NCBI RefSeq assembly: GCF_036983985.1
Contig: NZ_JALAHQ010000003.1
Span: forward strand, 248,001-312,000
DNA length: 64,000 bases
Source of the DNA: Alishewanella metallidurans
Lineage (GTDB): Bacteria; Pseudomonadota; Gammaproteobacteria; Enterobacterales; Alteromonadaceae
Reading direction: 5' to 3'
Below are positions 1 through 8,509 of this stretch, in pieces. The position numbers and the translations under genes are program-made. Below the pieces are notes generated by a model. The model did no database searches, was not told the DNA's origin, and worked only from the letters and a program-made list of their open reading frames with translations. Every line of letters begins with the position of its first letter. Positions within the stretch are counted from its first letter, which is position 1.

Positions 1-2
1 AA

Positions 3-860
3 GTCGTTATGGTTGGCGGTTCAACTCGTGTACCGTTAGTACGTAGCGAAGTAGCCGAGTTTTTTGCAACAGAGCCTCTAACGTCAATTGATCCTGACAA
101 AGTCGTCGCCATAGGTGCAGCAATTCAGGCGAATGTGCTGGTTGGTAACAAAGCGGACACCGATACCTTGTTGCTTGACGTAATACCGCTATCGCTGGGC
201 CTTGAAACGATGGGCGGTTTAACCGAAAAAATTATTCCACGCAATACGGTAATACCGGTAGCGCGCGCGCAAGAATTCACCACCTTTAAAGATGGTCAAA
301 CCGCGATGGCTCTGCATGTAGTGCAAGGCGAACGTGAGCTAGTTGACGATTGCCGCTCACTGGCGCGGTTTGAACTACGTGGCATTCCGCCGATGTCAGC
401 GGGTGGTGCGCATATTCGTGTTACCTTTCAGGTTGACGCAGATGGTTTGTTAAGTGTTACTGCGCAAGAAAAATCAACCGGTGTGCAGGCCAATATTCAA
501 GTGAAGCCGTCGTATGGTTTAAGCGACGATCAGGTTGCAACTATGCTAAAAAACTCGATGCAATATGCGCGACAAGATATGCAGCTACGCTTATTACGTG
601 AGCAACAAGTAGAAGCCGAGCGCGTATTAGAGGCGGTATCTCAGGCGTTAAAAGCCGATGCGGCCTTGTTAGGCCCAACAGAGTTAGCCGCTATTCGCGC
701 TGCGCTTGCTAATCTAGCTACAGTAAAACAGAGCGAAGATACCGCCGCGATCAAGGCTGCTATTGAGCACACCAACACATTAACTGATGACTTTGCTGCA
801 CGGCGTATGGATCAATCGATCCGTACTGCGCTGACCGGCCATAACGTGGACGAGGTATAA
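3..860 (+). CDS. hscA: Fe-S cluster assembly chaperone HscA (C-terminal part)
   Basis: This is the C-terminal part of HscA, the specialised Hsp70 that works with HscB to release [2Fe-2S] clusters from the scaffold IscU. The reading frame is open from the first bases of the window, so the start lies upstream. The visible part opens with the end of the ATPase domain (VGGSTRVPLV, then DPDKVVAIGAA). It continues with the linker LLLDVIPLSLG and the peptide-binding domain (GERELVDDCRSLARF, then AGGAHIRVTFQVDADGLLS). The C-terminal lid ends in DFAARRMDQS and VDEV, as recalled for the Escherichia coli protein. Three bases separate it from fdx, so the two genes are co-transcribed in the isc operon. 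Only the 5' truncation by the window edge is unusual. Confidence 0.97.
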   Translation, partial: VVMVGGSTRVPLVRSEVAEFFATEPLTSIDPDKVVAIGAAIQANVLVGNKADTDTLLLDVIPLSLGLETMGGLTEKIIPRNTVIPVARAQEFTTFKDGQTAMALHVVQGERELVDDCRSLARFELRGIPPMSAGGAHIRVTFQVDADGLLSVTAQEKSTGVQANIQVKPSYGLSDDQVATMLKNSMQYARQDMQLRLLREQQVEAERVLEAVSQALKADAALLGPTELAAIRAALANLATVKQSEDTAAIKAAIEHTNTLTDDFAARRMDQSIRTALTGHNVDEV

Positions 861-863
861 CAC

Positions 864-1202
864 ATGCCACAAATTGTATTTTTACCCCATGCAGAGCTAT
901 GCCCAGATGGAGCAGCATTAGAAGCAAAGGCCGGTGAAACGGTATTAGATGTGGCATTGCGTAATGGTATTGCCATTGAGCATGCTTGTGAAAAGTCTTG
1001 TGCTTGCACTACCTGCCACATTATTGTGCGCGAAGGTTTTTATTCGTTAAATGAAAGCGACGAGCTAGAAGACGATATGTTAGATAAAGCGTGGGGCTTA
1101 GAGCCTGAATCACGCTTAGGTTGCCAGGCTAAGGTCGCAGACGAAGACCTAGTTGTAGAGATCCCAAAATATACTATTAATATGGTGAGTGAAGGGCATT
1201 AA
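864..1202 (+). CDS. fdx: [2Fe-2S] ferredoxin of the ISC system
   Basis: Adrenodoxin-type [2Fe-2S] ferredoxin of 112 residues, thought to supply electrons during Fe-S cluster assembly. Cluster ligands are visible as CEKSCACTTCH near residues 42-52 plus a fourth cysteine in RLGCQAK near residue 88. The stretch DDMLDKAWGLEPESRLGCQA is characteristic of the isc-associated subfamily. It follows hscA by three bases and is followed by a strong terminator. The small gene iscX, which often comes next in enterobacteria, is not present: no reading frame of that kind lies before the porin gene. Confidence 0.96.
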   Translation: MPQIVFLPHAELCPDGAALEAKAGETVLDVALRNGIAIEHACEKSCACTTCHIIVREGFYSLNESDELEDDMLDKAWGLEPESRLGCQAKVADEDLVVEIPKYTINMVSEGH

Positions 1203-1227
1203 GCTTACTACAGCGTTATCGTTTAAT

Positions 1228-1250
1228 AAAAGGCTGAAAAGCCTTTTTTT
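1228..1250 (+). terminator. Rho-independent terminator of the isc operon
   Basis: An eight-base perfect stem (AAAAGGCT / AGCCTTTT) with a GAAA loop runs directly into a T tract about 25 bases after the fdx stop. It closes the hscA-fdx transcript. Confidence 0.85.
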
Positions 1251-1353
1251 ATGCTAATTAACTGATACAAATCAATAAAAAAGTAGCGTAAGACTAGCGC
1301 TTGGCGATGTTTAGTCTAACCTGTAAATAACAACGACAATAAACGGAGTCATT

Positions 1354-2508
1354 ATGTTTAAAAAATCCCTGCTTGCAGTGTCCTTAGCTGGTCTGCTCGC
1401 GGCACCAGCTTATGCTGATGTTACTATTAATGGTTTTGCATCAATTAATGCAGGTATCGCACTTGATAAAAATGACAGTTTGTACGGTTATGACGATAGC
1501 TTAGATTTTAAAAATGAGAGTTTGTTTGCGATACAAATTATGTCTGACCTTGGCGAAAAGCTATCAGTAACCGCTCAATTGATGGGCCGGGGCTCAAATG
1601 ACTTTGATGTCGGTTTTGAATGGGCGTTTATTAGCTATCAAATCAATGATGACTGGCGCATTAATGCTGGTCGATTACGCACGCCATTTTATAAATACTC
1701 TGATTTTCGTGATGTTGGTTACAGCTACGATTGGCTCAGGGTGCCACAAAGTGTGTATGGTTTAGGCTATGACAATATTGAAGGTGTGTCGTTATATCAT
1801 ACCACGCAGCTGGGTAGTTTTGACTCTAGCTTACAGTTCGTGGCCGGTACCTATGACGGCATAGGCTATATTAGCGGCAATGACCTTAATGTTAAGTTTA
1901 ACGATATCGTCGGCGTAACCTGGGAGCTAAGTCAAGACTGGTTTAGTGTCCGCGCAGCCTACCTCGCGGCGAAAGTGACTATTGGTATTGACTCCATTCA
2001 ACTTAATGCTACTACCACTGTTGGTGGCGTTTTAGCGGGGCTATCAAATGCAGGTCTTGATGCCTTAGTTAGCGAAATTGACGTGGCTGATGAAAATGGT
2101 GCCTTCCTTGGTTTAGGTTTTACCTTAGATAAAAATGATTGGTTAGTTGTTGCGGAATACACCACAGTTAAAGTATCAAAAAGCTTTGTTGGCGATAAAG
2201 AAAGCTATTACGGTTCAGTCGGACATCGCTTTGATAAGCTAACGCCTTATGTATCTTACGAAAAAGAAAAACGCGACGTAAAAACGGCGATCTATACACC
2301 TTATACGACAACATTACCTCAGCCAACGTTAGGCGCTGTTGTCGGCATAGTACAAAGTCAAAATCGCGATGCTAATACCTATAACGTTGGTTTACGCTAT
2401 GACTTCCATCCTTCTGCTGCCTTTAAAGTACAGTACAGTTCTGAAGATAATAACATTGCCGATGTGCGCCAATCTGTATTGGCACTTGGTGTCGATTTAG
2501 TATTTTAA
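1354..2508 (+). CDS. Outer-membrane porin
   Basis: A 384-residue protein with a typical Sec signal peptide (MFKKSLLAVSL, cleavage after AYA near residue 21) and a long run of alternating polar and aromatic segments ending in a terminal phenylalanine (LALGVDLVF). This is the pattern of a Gram-negative general porin with about 16 strands. Segments such as WRINAGRLRTPFYKYSD resemble Alteromonadales porins. A purine-rich site (ACGGAG) precedes the ATG. The next gene starts nine bases after its stop and encodes a small phosphate-binding-like periplasmic protein, so the two are probably co-transcribed. That suggests, without proving, uptake of a small anion such as phosphate. Substrate is unknown. 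Confidence 0.8.
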   Translation: MFKKSLLAVSLAGLLAAPAYADVTINGFASINAGIALDKNDSLYGYDDSLDFKNESLFAIQIMSDLGEKLSVTAQLMGRGSNDFDVGFEWAFISYQINDDWRINAGRLRTPFYKYSDFRDVGYSYDWLRVPQSVYGLGYDNIEGVSLYHTTQLGSFDSSLQFVAGTYDGIGYISGNDLNVKFNDIVGVTWELSQDWFSVRAAYLAAKVTIGIDSIQLNATTTVGGVLAGLSNAGLDALVSEIDVADENGAFLGLGFTLDKNDWLVVAEYTTVKVSKSFVGDKESYYGSVGHRFDKLTPYVSYEKEKRDVKTAIYTPYTTTLPQPTLGAVVGIVQSQNRDANTYNVGLRYDFHPSAAFKVQYSSEDNNIADVRQSVLALGVDLVF

Positions 2509-2517
2509 GGGGCCGAT

Positions 2518-2931
2518 ATGAACATCATAAAAACATTACTGTTGTTAAGCGCGTTATTATCTGGTGCGGCAATAGCGGATATTTCTGTCGTTGTTAATCC
2601 GGCAAATGCTAATGCGGTATCAGCTGATGAGTTAAGCCGCTTATTTTTAGGCCGTGCGTCAAGTTTTGCTGATGGCACTAAAGCAACACCGCTTAACCTA
2701 GCTGAAGGTCTGCCAGCACGAGATGAATTTGATAGTAAAGTATTAAGTCGTTCGGCGTCGCAGCTTAAAGCTTATTGGTCAAAGTTGGTTTTTACCGGTA
2801 AAGGCACACCACCCAAAGAGCTGGTTGACGATGCTGCAGTAAAAGCTGCTGTAGCAAGCGATGCTTCAGCCATCGGCTATATTAGCAGCGCGAGTGTAGA
2901 TGGTAGCGTTAAAGTTGTTGCTACGTTCTAG
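2518..2931 (+). CDS. Small periplasmic phosphate-binding-like (PBP superfamily) protein
   Basis: A 137-residue protein with a cleavable signal peptide (about residues 1-20, ending AAIADI). The mature part has motifs of the short PBP-like domain related to PstS: VVVNPANANAVSADELSRLF, GKGTPP, and the C-terminal AIGYISSASVD. Classical PstS is roughly twice as long, so this is a single-lobe or partial binding fold. It sits directly behind a porin gene in an apparent two-gene operon with its own terminator. No ABC-transporter genes are nearby, so it is more likely a periplasmic accessory or sensor than a transporter subunit. The ligand is not determined. Confidence 0.65.
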   Translation: MNIIKTLLLLSALLSGAAIADISVVVNPANANAVSADELSRLFLGRASSFADGTKATPLNLAEGLPARDEFDSKVLSRSASQLKAYWSKLVFTGKGTPPKELVDDAAVKAAVASDASAIGYISSASVDGSVKVVATF

Positions 2932-2948
2932 CTGTAACTAAACTTATT

Positions 2949-2983
2949 AAGCCGCGTTGCTAACTTAGTACCGCGGCTTTTTT
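2949..2983 (+). terminator. Terminator after the porin/PBP operon
   Basis: Eight-base arms AAGCCGCG and CGCGGCTT around a 15-base loop, followed by a run of six T, about 20 bases after the stop codon. Confidence 0.75.
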
Positions 2984-2994
2984 GTCAGCAAAAA

Positions 2995-3023
2995 TAGGTT
3001 TTTTTTTGCAACTAGCGTATAAT
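2995..3023 (+). promoter_or_regulatory. Probable sigma-70 promoter of ndk
   Basis: A perfect TATAAT (3018-3023) lies 55 bases before the ndk start. The spacing-matched -35 (TAGGTT) is poor, so the -10 box carries the call. Confidence 0.4.
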
Positions 3024-3078
3024 TTGCCGCCTTAAATTTTAATCATTTAGTTTAATCTAACTTAATCAGGAGCCTGTT

Positions 3079-3510
3079 ATGGCGTTAGAACGCACTTTTT
3101 CAATTATCAAGCCGGATGCAGTAGCAAAGAACGTTATTGGTGCTATTTACAACCGTTTTGAATCTGCTGGTTTACGTATCGTTGCCGCTAAAATGCTACA
3201 CTTAAGCCAAGAGCAAGCTGAAGGCTTTTATGCTGAGCATAAAGAGCGCCCGTTTTTTGCTGCATTAGTGTCATTTATGATGTCTGGCCCAGTAATGGTT
3301 CAGGTATTAGAAGGCGAAGACGCTGTGCGTAAAAACCGTGAAATTATGGGTGCCACTAACCCGAAAGACGCTTTTGCTGGTACGTTACGTGCAGATTATG
3401 CCGCAAGCATTGACGAAAACGCAGTACATGGTTCAGATGCTGCTGCATCTGCAGCACGTGAAATTGCCTATTTTTTCACTGACGCTGAGTTATGCGCCCG
3501 CACCCGTTAA
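3079..3510 (+). CDS. ndk: Nucleoside diphosphate kinase
   Basis: Ndk transfers the gamma-phosphate of ATP to other nucleoside diphosphates, balancing (d)NTP pools. The 143-residue length matches the bacterial family. It begins ERTFSIIKPDAVAKN and carries the nucleotide-binding lysine in IKPDAV and the active-site histidine in NAVHGSDA (about residue 117). It has an AGGAG ribosome-binding site at normal spacing. It lies upstream of rlmN, the arrangement seen in many gammaproteobacteria, but a GC-rich hairpin separates the two. Confidence 0.97.
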   Translation: MALERTFSIIKPDAVAKNVIGAIYNRFESAGLRIVAAKMLHLSQEQAEGFYAEHKERPFFAALVSFMMSGPVMVQVLEGEDAVRKNREIMGATNPKDAFAGTLRADYAASIDENAVHGSDAAASAAREIAYFFTDAELCARTR

Positions 3511-3532
3511 GCCTTAATTACTAAGGTAACGG

Positions 3533-3556
3533 ATAAGGGGGCAACAGCCCCCTTAT
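3533..3556 (+). terminator. GC-rich hairpin after ndk (partial terminator or attenuator)
   Basis: Ten-base perfect arms ATAAGGGGGC / GCCCCCTTAT with an AACA loop. No clean T tract follows, so read-through into rlmN is likely. Confidence 0.5.
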
Positions 3557-3614
3557 TGCATGTTGGTACAGTGTTTTATGGTTATTGTTTATTGTGGTAA
3601 GGAGTGCTCTGCAA

Positions 3615-4739
3615 ATGACTGAGCAACATAACAAAATTAATTTACTTGATTTAACCCGCGCTGAAATACAGGCGTTTTTTGTCGAATTAGGTGAAAAGCC
3701 ATTTCGAGCTGATCAGGTAATGAAATGGATTTACCACTTCTGTATCGATGATTTCGATAAAATGAGCAATATCAATAAAGTATTGCGTGAAAAACTAAAA
3801 GCTCGCTGCGTTATTGAAGCCCCGGTTGTGGTAACGCGACAAGATAGTAGCGATGGCACGATTAAGTTTGTGATGGGTTTAAGCGGTGGACAAGAAGTAG
3901 AGACCGTTTGGATCCCAGAGAAAGAACGTCGTACTCTATGTGTGTCATCTCAAGTTGGTTGTGCCTTAGATTGCTCATTTTGCTCTACGGCACAGCAAGG
4001 TTTTAACCGTAATCTAAGCGTATCTGAAATTATTGGCCAGGTATGGCGCGTGGCACAAATTATTGGCAGCTATGGCGATACTGGCGATAAACCGATAACT
4101 AACGTCGTGATGATGGGTATGGGCGAGCCGTTGCTTAACCTAAATAATGTCGTGCCAGCCATGGAGCTAATGCTAGAAGATTTTGGCTTTGGCTTGTCAA
4201 AACGTCGTGTAACCTTAAGTACTTCAGGTGTGGTGCCAGCGCTAGATTTGCTGCGTGAAAAAATTGATGTGGCGTTAGCTATCTCGCTACATGCGCCCAA
4301 TAATGAATTACGTAACGAGCTAGTGCCGGTAAATCGGAAGTATCCGATGGAAGAGTTTTTAGCAGCATCTCGACGTTATGTTGAGAACTCTAAAGCCAAT
4401 GATAAGGTCACAATAGAATATGTCATGCTGGACGGCATTAATGACAGTACGGAACAAGCCCATGAGTTAGCTCATGCGTTAAAAGATACGCCGTCAAAAA
4501 TTAACCTGATACCCTTTAATCCGTATCCTGGTTCGCCATATAAGCGCTCAAGCAATTCACGGATTGACAGATTTAACAAAGTCTTACAAGAATATGGCTT
4601 TACTGTTATTGTACGTAAAACCCGAGGTGATGATATTGATGCCGCCTGTGGTCAGTTGGTGGGTGATGTCATAGATAGAACCAAACGGCAGATCAAAAAG
4701 CAGCAAAAAGGTCAGCCGATAGAAATTAAAATCTTGTAA
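3615..4739 (+). CDS. rlmN: Dual-specificity 23S rRNA m2A2503 / tRNA m2A37 methyltransferase RlmN
   Basis: Radical SAM enzyme that methylates C2 of adenosine 2503 in 23S rRNA and A37 in some tRNAs. The cluster motif CALDCSFCSTAQQGF (C-x3-C-x2-C) is present, followed by the GMGEPLLN SAM-binding segment and VTLSTSGVVP. The C-terminal cysteine in DDIDAACGQL is the residue used for transient methylation in the family. A longer frame begins at 3585. I chose 3615 because AAGGAG lies about ten bases upstream and the protein then starts MTEQHNKINLLDLTR, as in homologues (374 residues). Confidence 0.96.
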   Translation: MTEQHNKINLLDLTRAEIQAFFVELGEKPFRADQVMKWIYHFCIDDFDKMSNINKVLREKLKARCVIEAPVVVTRQDSSDGTIKFVMGLSGGQEVETVWIPEKERRTLCVSSQVGCALDCSFCSTAQQGFNRNLSVSEIIGQVWRVAQIIGSYGDTGDKPITNVVMMGMGEPLLNLNNVVPAMELMLEDFGFGLSKRRVTLSTSGVVPALDLLREKIDVALAISLHAPNNELRNELVPVNRKYPMEEFLAASRRYVENSKANDKVTIEYVMLDGINDSTEQAHELAHALKDTPSKINLIPFNPYPGSPYKRSSNSRIDRFNKVLQEYGFTVIVRKTRGDDIDAACGQLVGDVIDRTKRQIKKQQKGQPIEIKIL

Positions 4740-4757
4740 TAAATCAAGGATGTGGGT

Positions 4758-6488
4758 GTGGTGATGCAAAAAGTTCTGATTGGTGTTTCACTCTGTAGTT
4801 TGCTGATATTAACCGGCTGTGTGTCGGAGCAAAGCTATGTTGGTAGTGATAAGCCCGTGTCAGAACGTACTTTCGACAATATCGAAGCTGCCCGCACTCG
4901 TATTTCTCTTGGTTTAAACTATTTACGTCGAGGCGATACCTCACAGGCCAAATATAACCTAGAGCGAGCGCGCAGTTTTGCGCCTAACTCTGCCGAGGTG
5001 TATAGCGCGCTGGCTTATTATTATCAAAGCGTGGCTGAAGATAAACAGGCCGAAGAGTATTTTCGTTTAGCGATTCAAAAAGACAATAACTATGCTGATG
5101 CTTATAATAACTATGGTGCGTTTCTCTGCCAATTGCAGCGCTACGACGAAGCCGAACAGCTGCTGCTTAAAGCAATAAGTCGACCGGGTTATATTCGGGT
5201 AGCAGAAAGTTACGAAAATCTCGCGTTATGCCAGTTACAGCAAAACAATTTTAGTAAAGTAAAAAGCTATCTTGATCTCTCGATCAGTCATAATACTACC
5301 CGCATTACCGCACTTACTATGGCGGCAGGTTTGGCCTATGCGATGGGTGATAATAAGCAAGCCAAAATGCAGCTTGATCGGATACAACGTTTGGGCCGAG
5401 TATCAGCGCGTACCGTGTTGCTGAGTTATCTATTAGCTGAAAAAAGTGGCGACCGTGAAATTATGCGTAGCGCTGAGCAATTGCTAATAACCCTATATAT
5501 AGAAACGCCAGAAACGCGAATGTTTTTACAAGGTAAGTTACAAGACAGTGAATTTGAGCAGCTGCGTGAACGTTATAAAGATAGCCTAATGGCTAATATC
5601 GTGTTGCCAGACGATAATGCGCCTAAACCCGAGTTACCAGCCGCACCGGTAGCCAACCCCAAATTAAAAGTGGTTAAACGCAAAAACGACGACAGTTCAG
5701 CCGTGCCTGCGGTTGTAACCTCGGGTGTTGCAGCAACACAAAATAGCGGCACAGGCATCGCTAATAGTTTGGTGGGTGCGACGACAGGCGCCGTCGTTGC
5801 CAGTCTGCCAAATAATGCACAATTGCCAGCAGAAACCATCAAGGCTGATATTGACTATAAAAAGCAGCAAGATGCAGCACGGGCTAAATTGGAAGCACAA
5901 CAGCAAGCCGATGCGCAAGCTAAGGCTCAGCAAGTTGCGTTAGACGCTGCCGCAGCGGCTGAATTAGCTAAGGCGCAGCAGATTGCGTTAGAAGCCGAAC
6001 GGGCTACTGAATTAGCTAAAGCTGAGTTAGTTGCGGTAGAAGCCGAACAAGCAGCTGAAGTAGAGCCGGTAATTAGCGAGAACGTGGTTACACCTGCTGT
6101 GGAGTCCGAGTCAAGTGAGCAACTGTTTCATATCGTACAAGCGTCTGAATCGTTGTACTCTATTTCACTGCAGCACAATATTCGCTTGCAGCGCCTAATG
6201 GATTGGAACCAGTTAACACCAGATTCGGTGATTAAAACCGGTGAAAAAATTTGGCTAGGCCCAGTTTCTGACGCTGAGCGCATACAGCCAGTGGAAACGA
6301 AACGTGAGCAGGTTGCAGCTACTGAACCCTTTCATACCGTAAGTAAAGGTGAAACGATGTTTGGCATTTCTTATCGTTACAACTTGCGCTTAAGTAGTTT
6401 TATGAGTTGGAATAATTTTACTGAGAATAGTAAATTAACAGTCGGGCAGCAGGTATATATTATTGACCCTGCTAGTGCAACGCAATGA
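4758..6488 (+). CDS. pilW: Type IV pilus pilotin PilF/PilW-like lipoprotein fused to two LysM domains
   Basis: A lipoprotein with signal sequence and lipobox LILTGC (cysteine about residue 21), then TPR repeats (about residues 45-250) resembling PilF/PilW, which helps the PilQ secretin reach the outer membrane. Unusually, the protein does not end at about 250 residues. It continues through an Ala/Gln/Glu-rich linker (about 380-440) into two LysM-like domains (about 455-500 and 523-570; HIVQASESLYSI, HTVSKGETMFGI), which would bind peptidoglycan. The start is uncertain: AAGGA (4746-4750) best fits GTG 4758, but ATG 4764 or GTG 4752 are possible. The stop overlaps the rodZ start by four bases. 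Its place between rlmN and rodZ matches pilF/pilW in relatives. Confidence 0.85.
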   Translation: MVMQKVLIGVSLCSLLILTGCVSEQSYVGSDKPVSERTFDNIEAARTRISLGLNYLRRGDTSQAKYNLERARSFAPNSAEVYSALAYYYQSVAEDKQAEEYFRLAIQKDNNYADAYNNYGAFLCQLQRYDEAEQLLLKAISRPGYIRVAESYENLALCQLQQNNFSKVKSYLDLSISHNTTRITALTMAAGLAYAMGDNKQAKMQLDRIQRLGRVSARTVLLSYLLAEKSGDREIMRSAEQLLITLYIETPETRMFLQGKLQDSEFEQLRERYKDSLMANIVLPDDNAPKPELPAAPVANPKLKVVKRKNDDSSAVPAVVTSGVAATQNSGTGIANSLVGATTGAVVASLPNNAQLPAETIKADIDYKKQQDAARAKLEAQQQADAQAKAQQVALDAAAAAELAKAQQIALEAERATELAKAELVAVEAEQAAEVEPVISENVVTPAVESESSEQLFHIVQASESLYSISLQHNIRLQRLMDWNQLTPDSVIKTGEKIWLGPVSDAERIQPVETKREQVAATEPFHTVSKGETMFGISYRYNLRLSSFMSWNNFTENSKLTVGQQVYIIDPASATQ

Positions 6489-7321
6489 CCGACGAGCTAA
6501 CTAAGCCGATAAGTGCCGGGCAACTACTACGGCAAAAGCGAGAACAGCGCAACCTTAGCGTACAGCAGGTCGCGTTACAGCTAAACTTAAAGCCAGCACA
6601 AGTAGAGCAATTAGAACAAGATCAACCGGTAGGCGCGTTTGAAACCTATTCTCGCGGTTATGTGCGGGCCTATGGGCGGTTACTAAAAATATCTGCAGCG
6701 GAGTTAGCCGCAGCGTTAGCTGTTAATACTGGCAATGTACCAACTACTGCCAAGCAGCCTATGCGCACCTTCTCTAATCGCACAGCAAAGCAGGCAACTG
6801 AAAGCCGTTTTATGTGGTTAACCTACGGTATCATTATTTTGTTAGTGATACTGTTGTTTATCTGGTGGTGGCAAACCGATAAGCTAAGCCCAGCCGCAGA
6901 ACAAAATGAGACAGTGAGCGAAAGCCAACAAATAGCACCAATAGTTGCTAAAGCCATAACTGAACCCGAGCCTGAGCCATTAGAACCAACGCCTGAGCAA
7001 TTAAGTGTGCTATTGGAGCAATTAGAGCCTGAGGCAAGTATTGAGCAGCCAGAGGTGACTACGCTGGTACCTGAAAGAGATCAGCTAGAGCTACGCTTCA
7101 GTGAAAACTGCTGGGTAGATGTAGTCGATGCTGAGGGTAACCGCTTAGCCTTTGGCACCAAGCAAGCTGGCTATATAATGCAGTTAACGGGTAAATCACC
7201 TTTTGTCGTTACGTTAGGTAACCCTAGCGTAGTAAAAGTAAACTTTAATAAACAAGCTATTGATATGTCGGCGCTTGCCGCTGGCCGAGTGGCTAAACTT
7301 ACTATCCCTGAGTCAGACTAA
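6485..7321 (+). CDS. rodZ: Cytoskeleton protein RodZ
   Basis: RodZ links the actin homologue MreB to the envelope and helps maintain rod shape. The 278-residue protein has an N-terminal cytoplasmic Cro/CI-type helix-turn-helix (about 10-75, GQLLRQKREQRNLSVQQVA), a single membrane helix (about 107-128, LTYGIIILLVILLFIWWW), an acidic Pro/Glu-rich periplasmic linker, and a C-terminal DUF4115 domain (about 190-275, LRFSENCWVDVVDAEGN). It overlaps pilW by ATGA and ends two bases before ispG, implying one transcript. Confidence 0.94.
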   Translation: MTDELTKPISAGQLLRQKREQRNLSVQQVALQLNLKPAQVEQLEQDQPVGAFETYSRGYVRAYGRLLKISAAELAAALAVNTGNVPTTAKQPMRTFSNRTAKQATESRFMWLTYGIIILLVILLFIWWWQTDKLSPAAEQNETVSESQQIAPIVAKAITEPEPEPLEPTPEQLSVLLEQLEPEASIEQPEVTTLVPERDQLELRFSENCWVDVVDAEGNRLAFGTKQAGYIMQLTGKSPFVVTLGNPSVVKVNFNKQAIDMSALAAGRVAKLTIPESD

Positions 7322-7323
7322 AC

Positions 7324-8427
7324 ATGTTTGCACAAAATTTAATTAAACGTCGTCAAAGCACACAAATTCGAGTTGGCAATGTATTAATTGGCGGCGATGC
7401 CCCCATAGCCGTGCAATCAATGACCAACACTAACACGTTAGATGTTGCTGCTACTGTGGCGCAAATTCAAGCTATTGCTAAAGCTGGTGCGGATCTGGTG
7501 CGAGTGTCAGTGCCAACCATGGACGCAGCTGAAGCCTTTAAGCTTATAAAGCAACAATCCCCGATCCCGCTAGTGGCAGATATTCACTTTGATTATCGTA
7601 TCGCGCTAAAAGTAGCAGAATACGGCGTTGACTGTTTACGTATTAATCCCGGTAATATTGGTCGCGAAGACCGTATTCGCGCTGTGGTAGATTGCGCTCG
7701 CGATCACAATATCCCTATTCGCATTGGCGTAAATGGAGGCTCGCTTGAAGCTGACATTCAAGAGAAATATACCGAGCCAACGCCTGAGGCTTTAGTAGAA
7801 TCAGCAATGCGCCACGTTGAAATTTTAGACCGACTTAATTTTGACCAATTTAAAGTCAGCGTTAAAGCATCTGACGTATTTTTAGCGGTAGGGGCATATC
7901 GTTTACTGGCCAAACAAATTAAGCAGCCATTGCACTTAGGTATTACTGAGGCCGGTGGTGCACGAGCAGGTGCGGTAAAGTCGGCTATCGGCTTAGGCAT
8001 GTTATTGGCTGAAGGAATAGGCGATACCTTACGTATTTCTTTAGCTGCCGATCCGGTAGAAGAAGTTAAGGTAGCTTTCGATATTTTAAAATCGTTACGT
8101 ATTCGTTCTCGCGGTATCAACTTTATTGCTTGCCCGAGTTGTTCTCGGCAAGAATTTGACGTAATTAAAACCATGAATCAGCTAGAGCAGCGTTTAGAGG
8201 ATATTATTGATCCACTGACCGTATCTGTAATTGGTTGCGTGGTAAATGGCCCAGGTGAAGCATTAGTCTCTGATTTAGGCGTCGCAGGCGCAAGTAAGAA
8301 AAGCGGTTTTTACATCAATGGCCAACGACAAAAGTTACGGCTAGATAATGATAATGTTGCGGATCAGCTAGAACAGCAAATTCGCGACTATTTGCAGCAG
8401 AAAATAGCGATAAGACAACAAGACTAA
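7324..8427 (+). CDS. ispG: 4-hydroxy-3-methylbut-2-enyl-diphosphate synthase
   Basis: IspG (GcpE) converts methylerythritol cyclodiphosphate to HMBPP in the MEP isoprenoid pathway. The protein has 367 residues. It starts with a TIM-barrel domain (PIAVQSMTNTNTLDV, VRVSVPTMDAA, LVADIHFDYRIAL, RINPGNIG). The [4Fe-4S]-binding C-terminal domain has cysteines in CPSCSRQEFD and in GCVVNGPGEA. Start ATG lies two bases after rodZ, consistent with translational coupling and the conserved rodZ-ispG-hisS order. Confidence 0.97.
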   Translation: MFAQNLIKRRQSTQIRVGNVLIGGDAPIAVQSMTNTNTLDVAATVAQIQAIAKAGADLVRVSVPTMDAAEAFKLIKQQSPIPLVADIHFDYRIALKVAEYGVDCLRINPGNIGREDRIRAVVDCARDHNIPIRIGVNGGSLEADIQEKYTEPTPEALVESAMRHVEILDRLNFDQFKVSVKASDVFLAVGAYRLLAKQIKQPLHLGITEAGGARAGAVKSAIGLGMLLAEGIGDTLRISLAADPVEEVKVAFDILKSLRIRSRGINFIACPSCSRQEFDVIKTMNQLEQRLEDIIDPLTVSVIGCVVNGPGEALVSDLGVAGASKKSGFYINGQRQKLRLDNDNVADQLEQQIRDYLQQKIAIRQQD

Positions 8428-8441
8428 CCTAAGTAAGCTAC

Positions 8442-8470
8442 TTGGTGTTTAGCGCTGTTGCGCCTATAAT
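8442..8470 (+). promoter_or_regulatory. Sigma-70 promoter of hisS
   Basis: TTGGTG (8442-8447), a 17-base spacer and a perfect TATAAT (8465-8470) lie 40 bases before the hisS start. This gives hisS-yfgM-bamB their own promoter inside the longer cluster. Confidence 0.7.
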
Positions 8471-8509
8471 CGCCGCAGTTTTTTAACTCACACTGATGGA
8501 AGTTTAATT

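Noticed and set aside
5572..6120. Possible frameshift joining two genes within the pilW fusion
   Set aside because: The Ala/Gln-rich linker keeps one frame and the codon use looks uniform; there is no stop or start that would separate a second gene.
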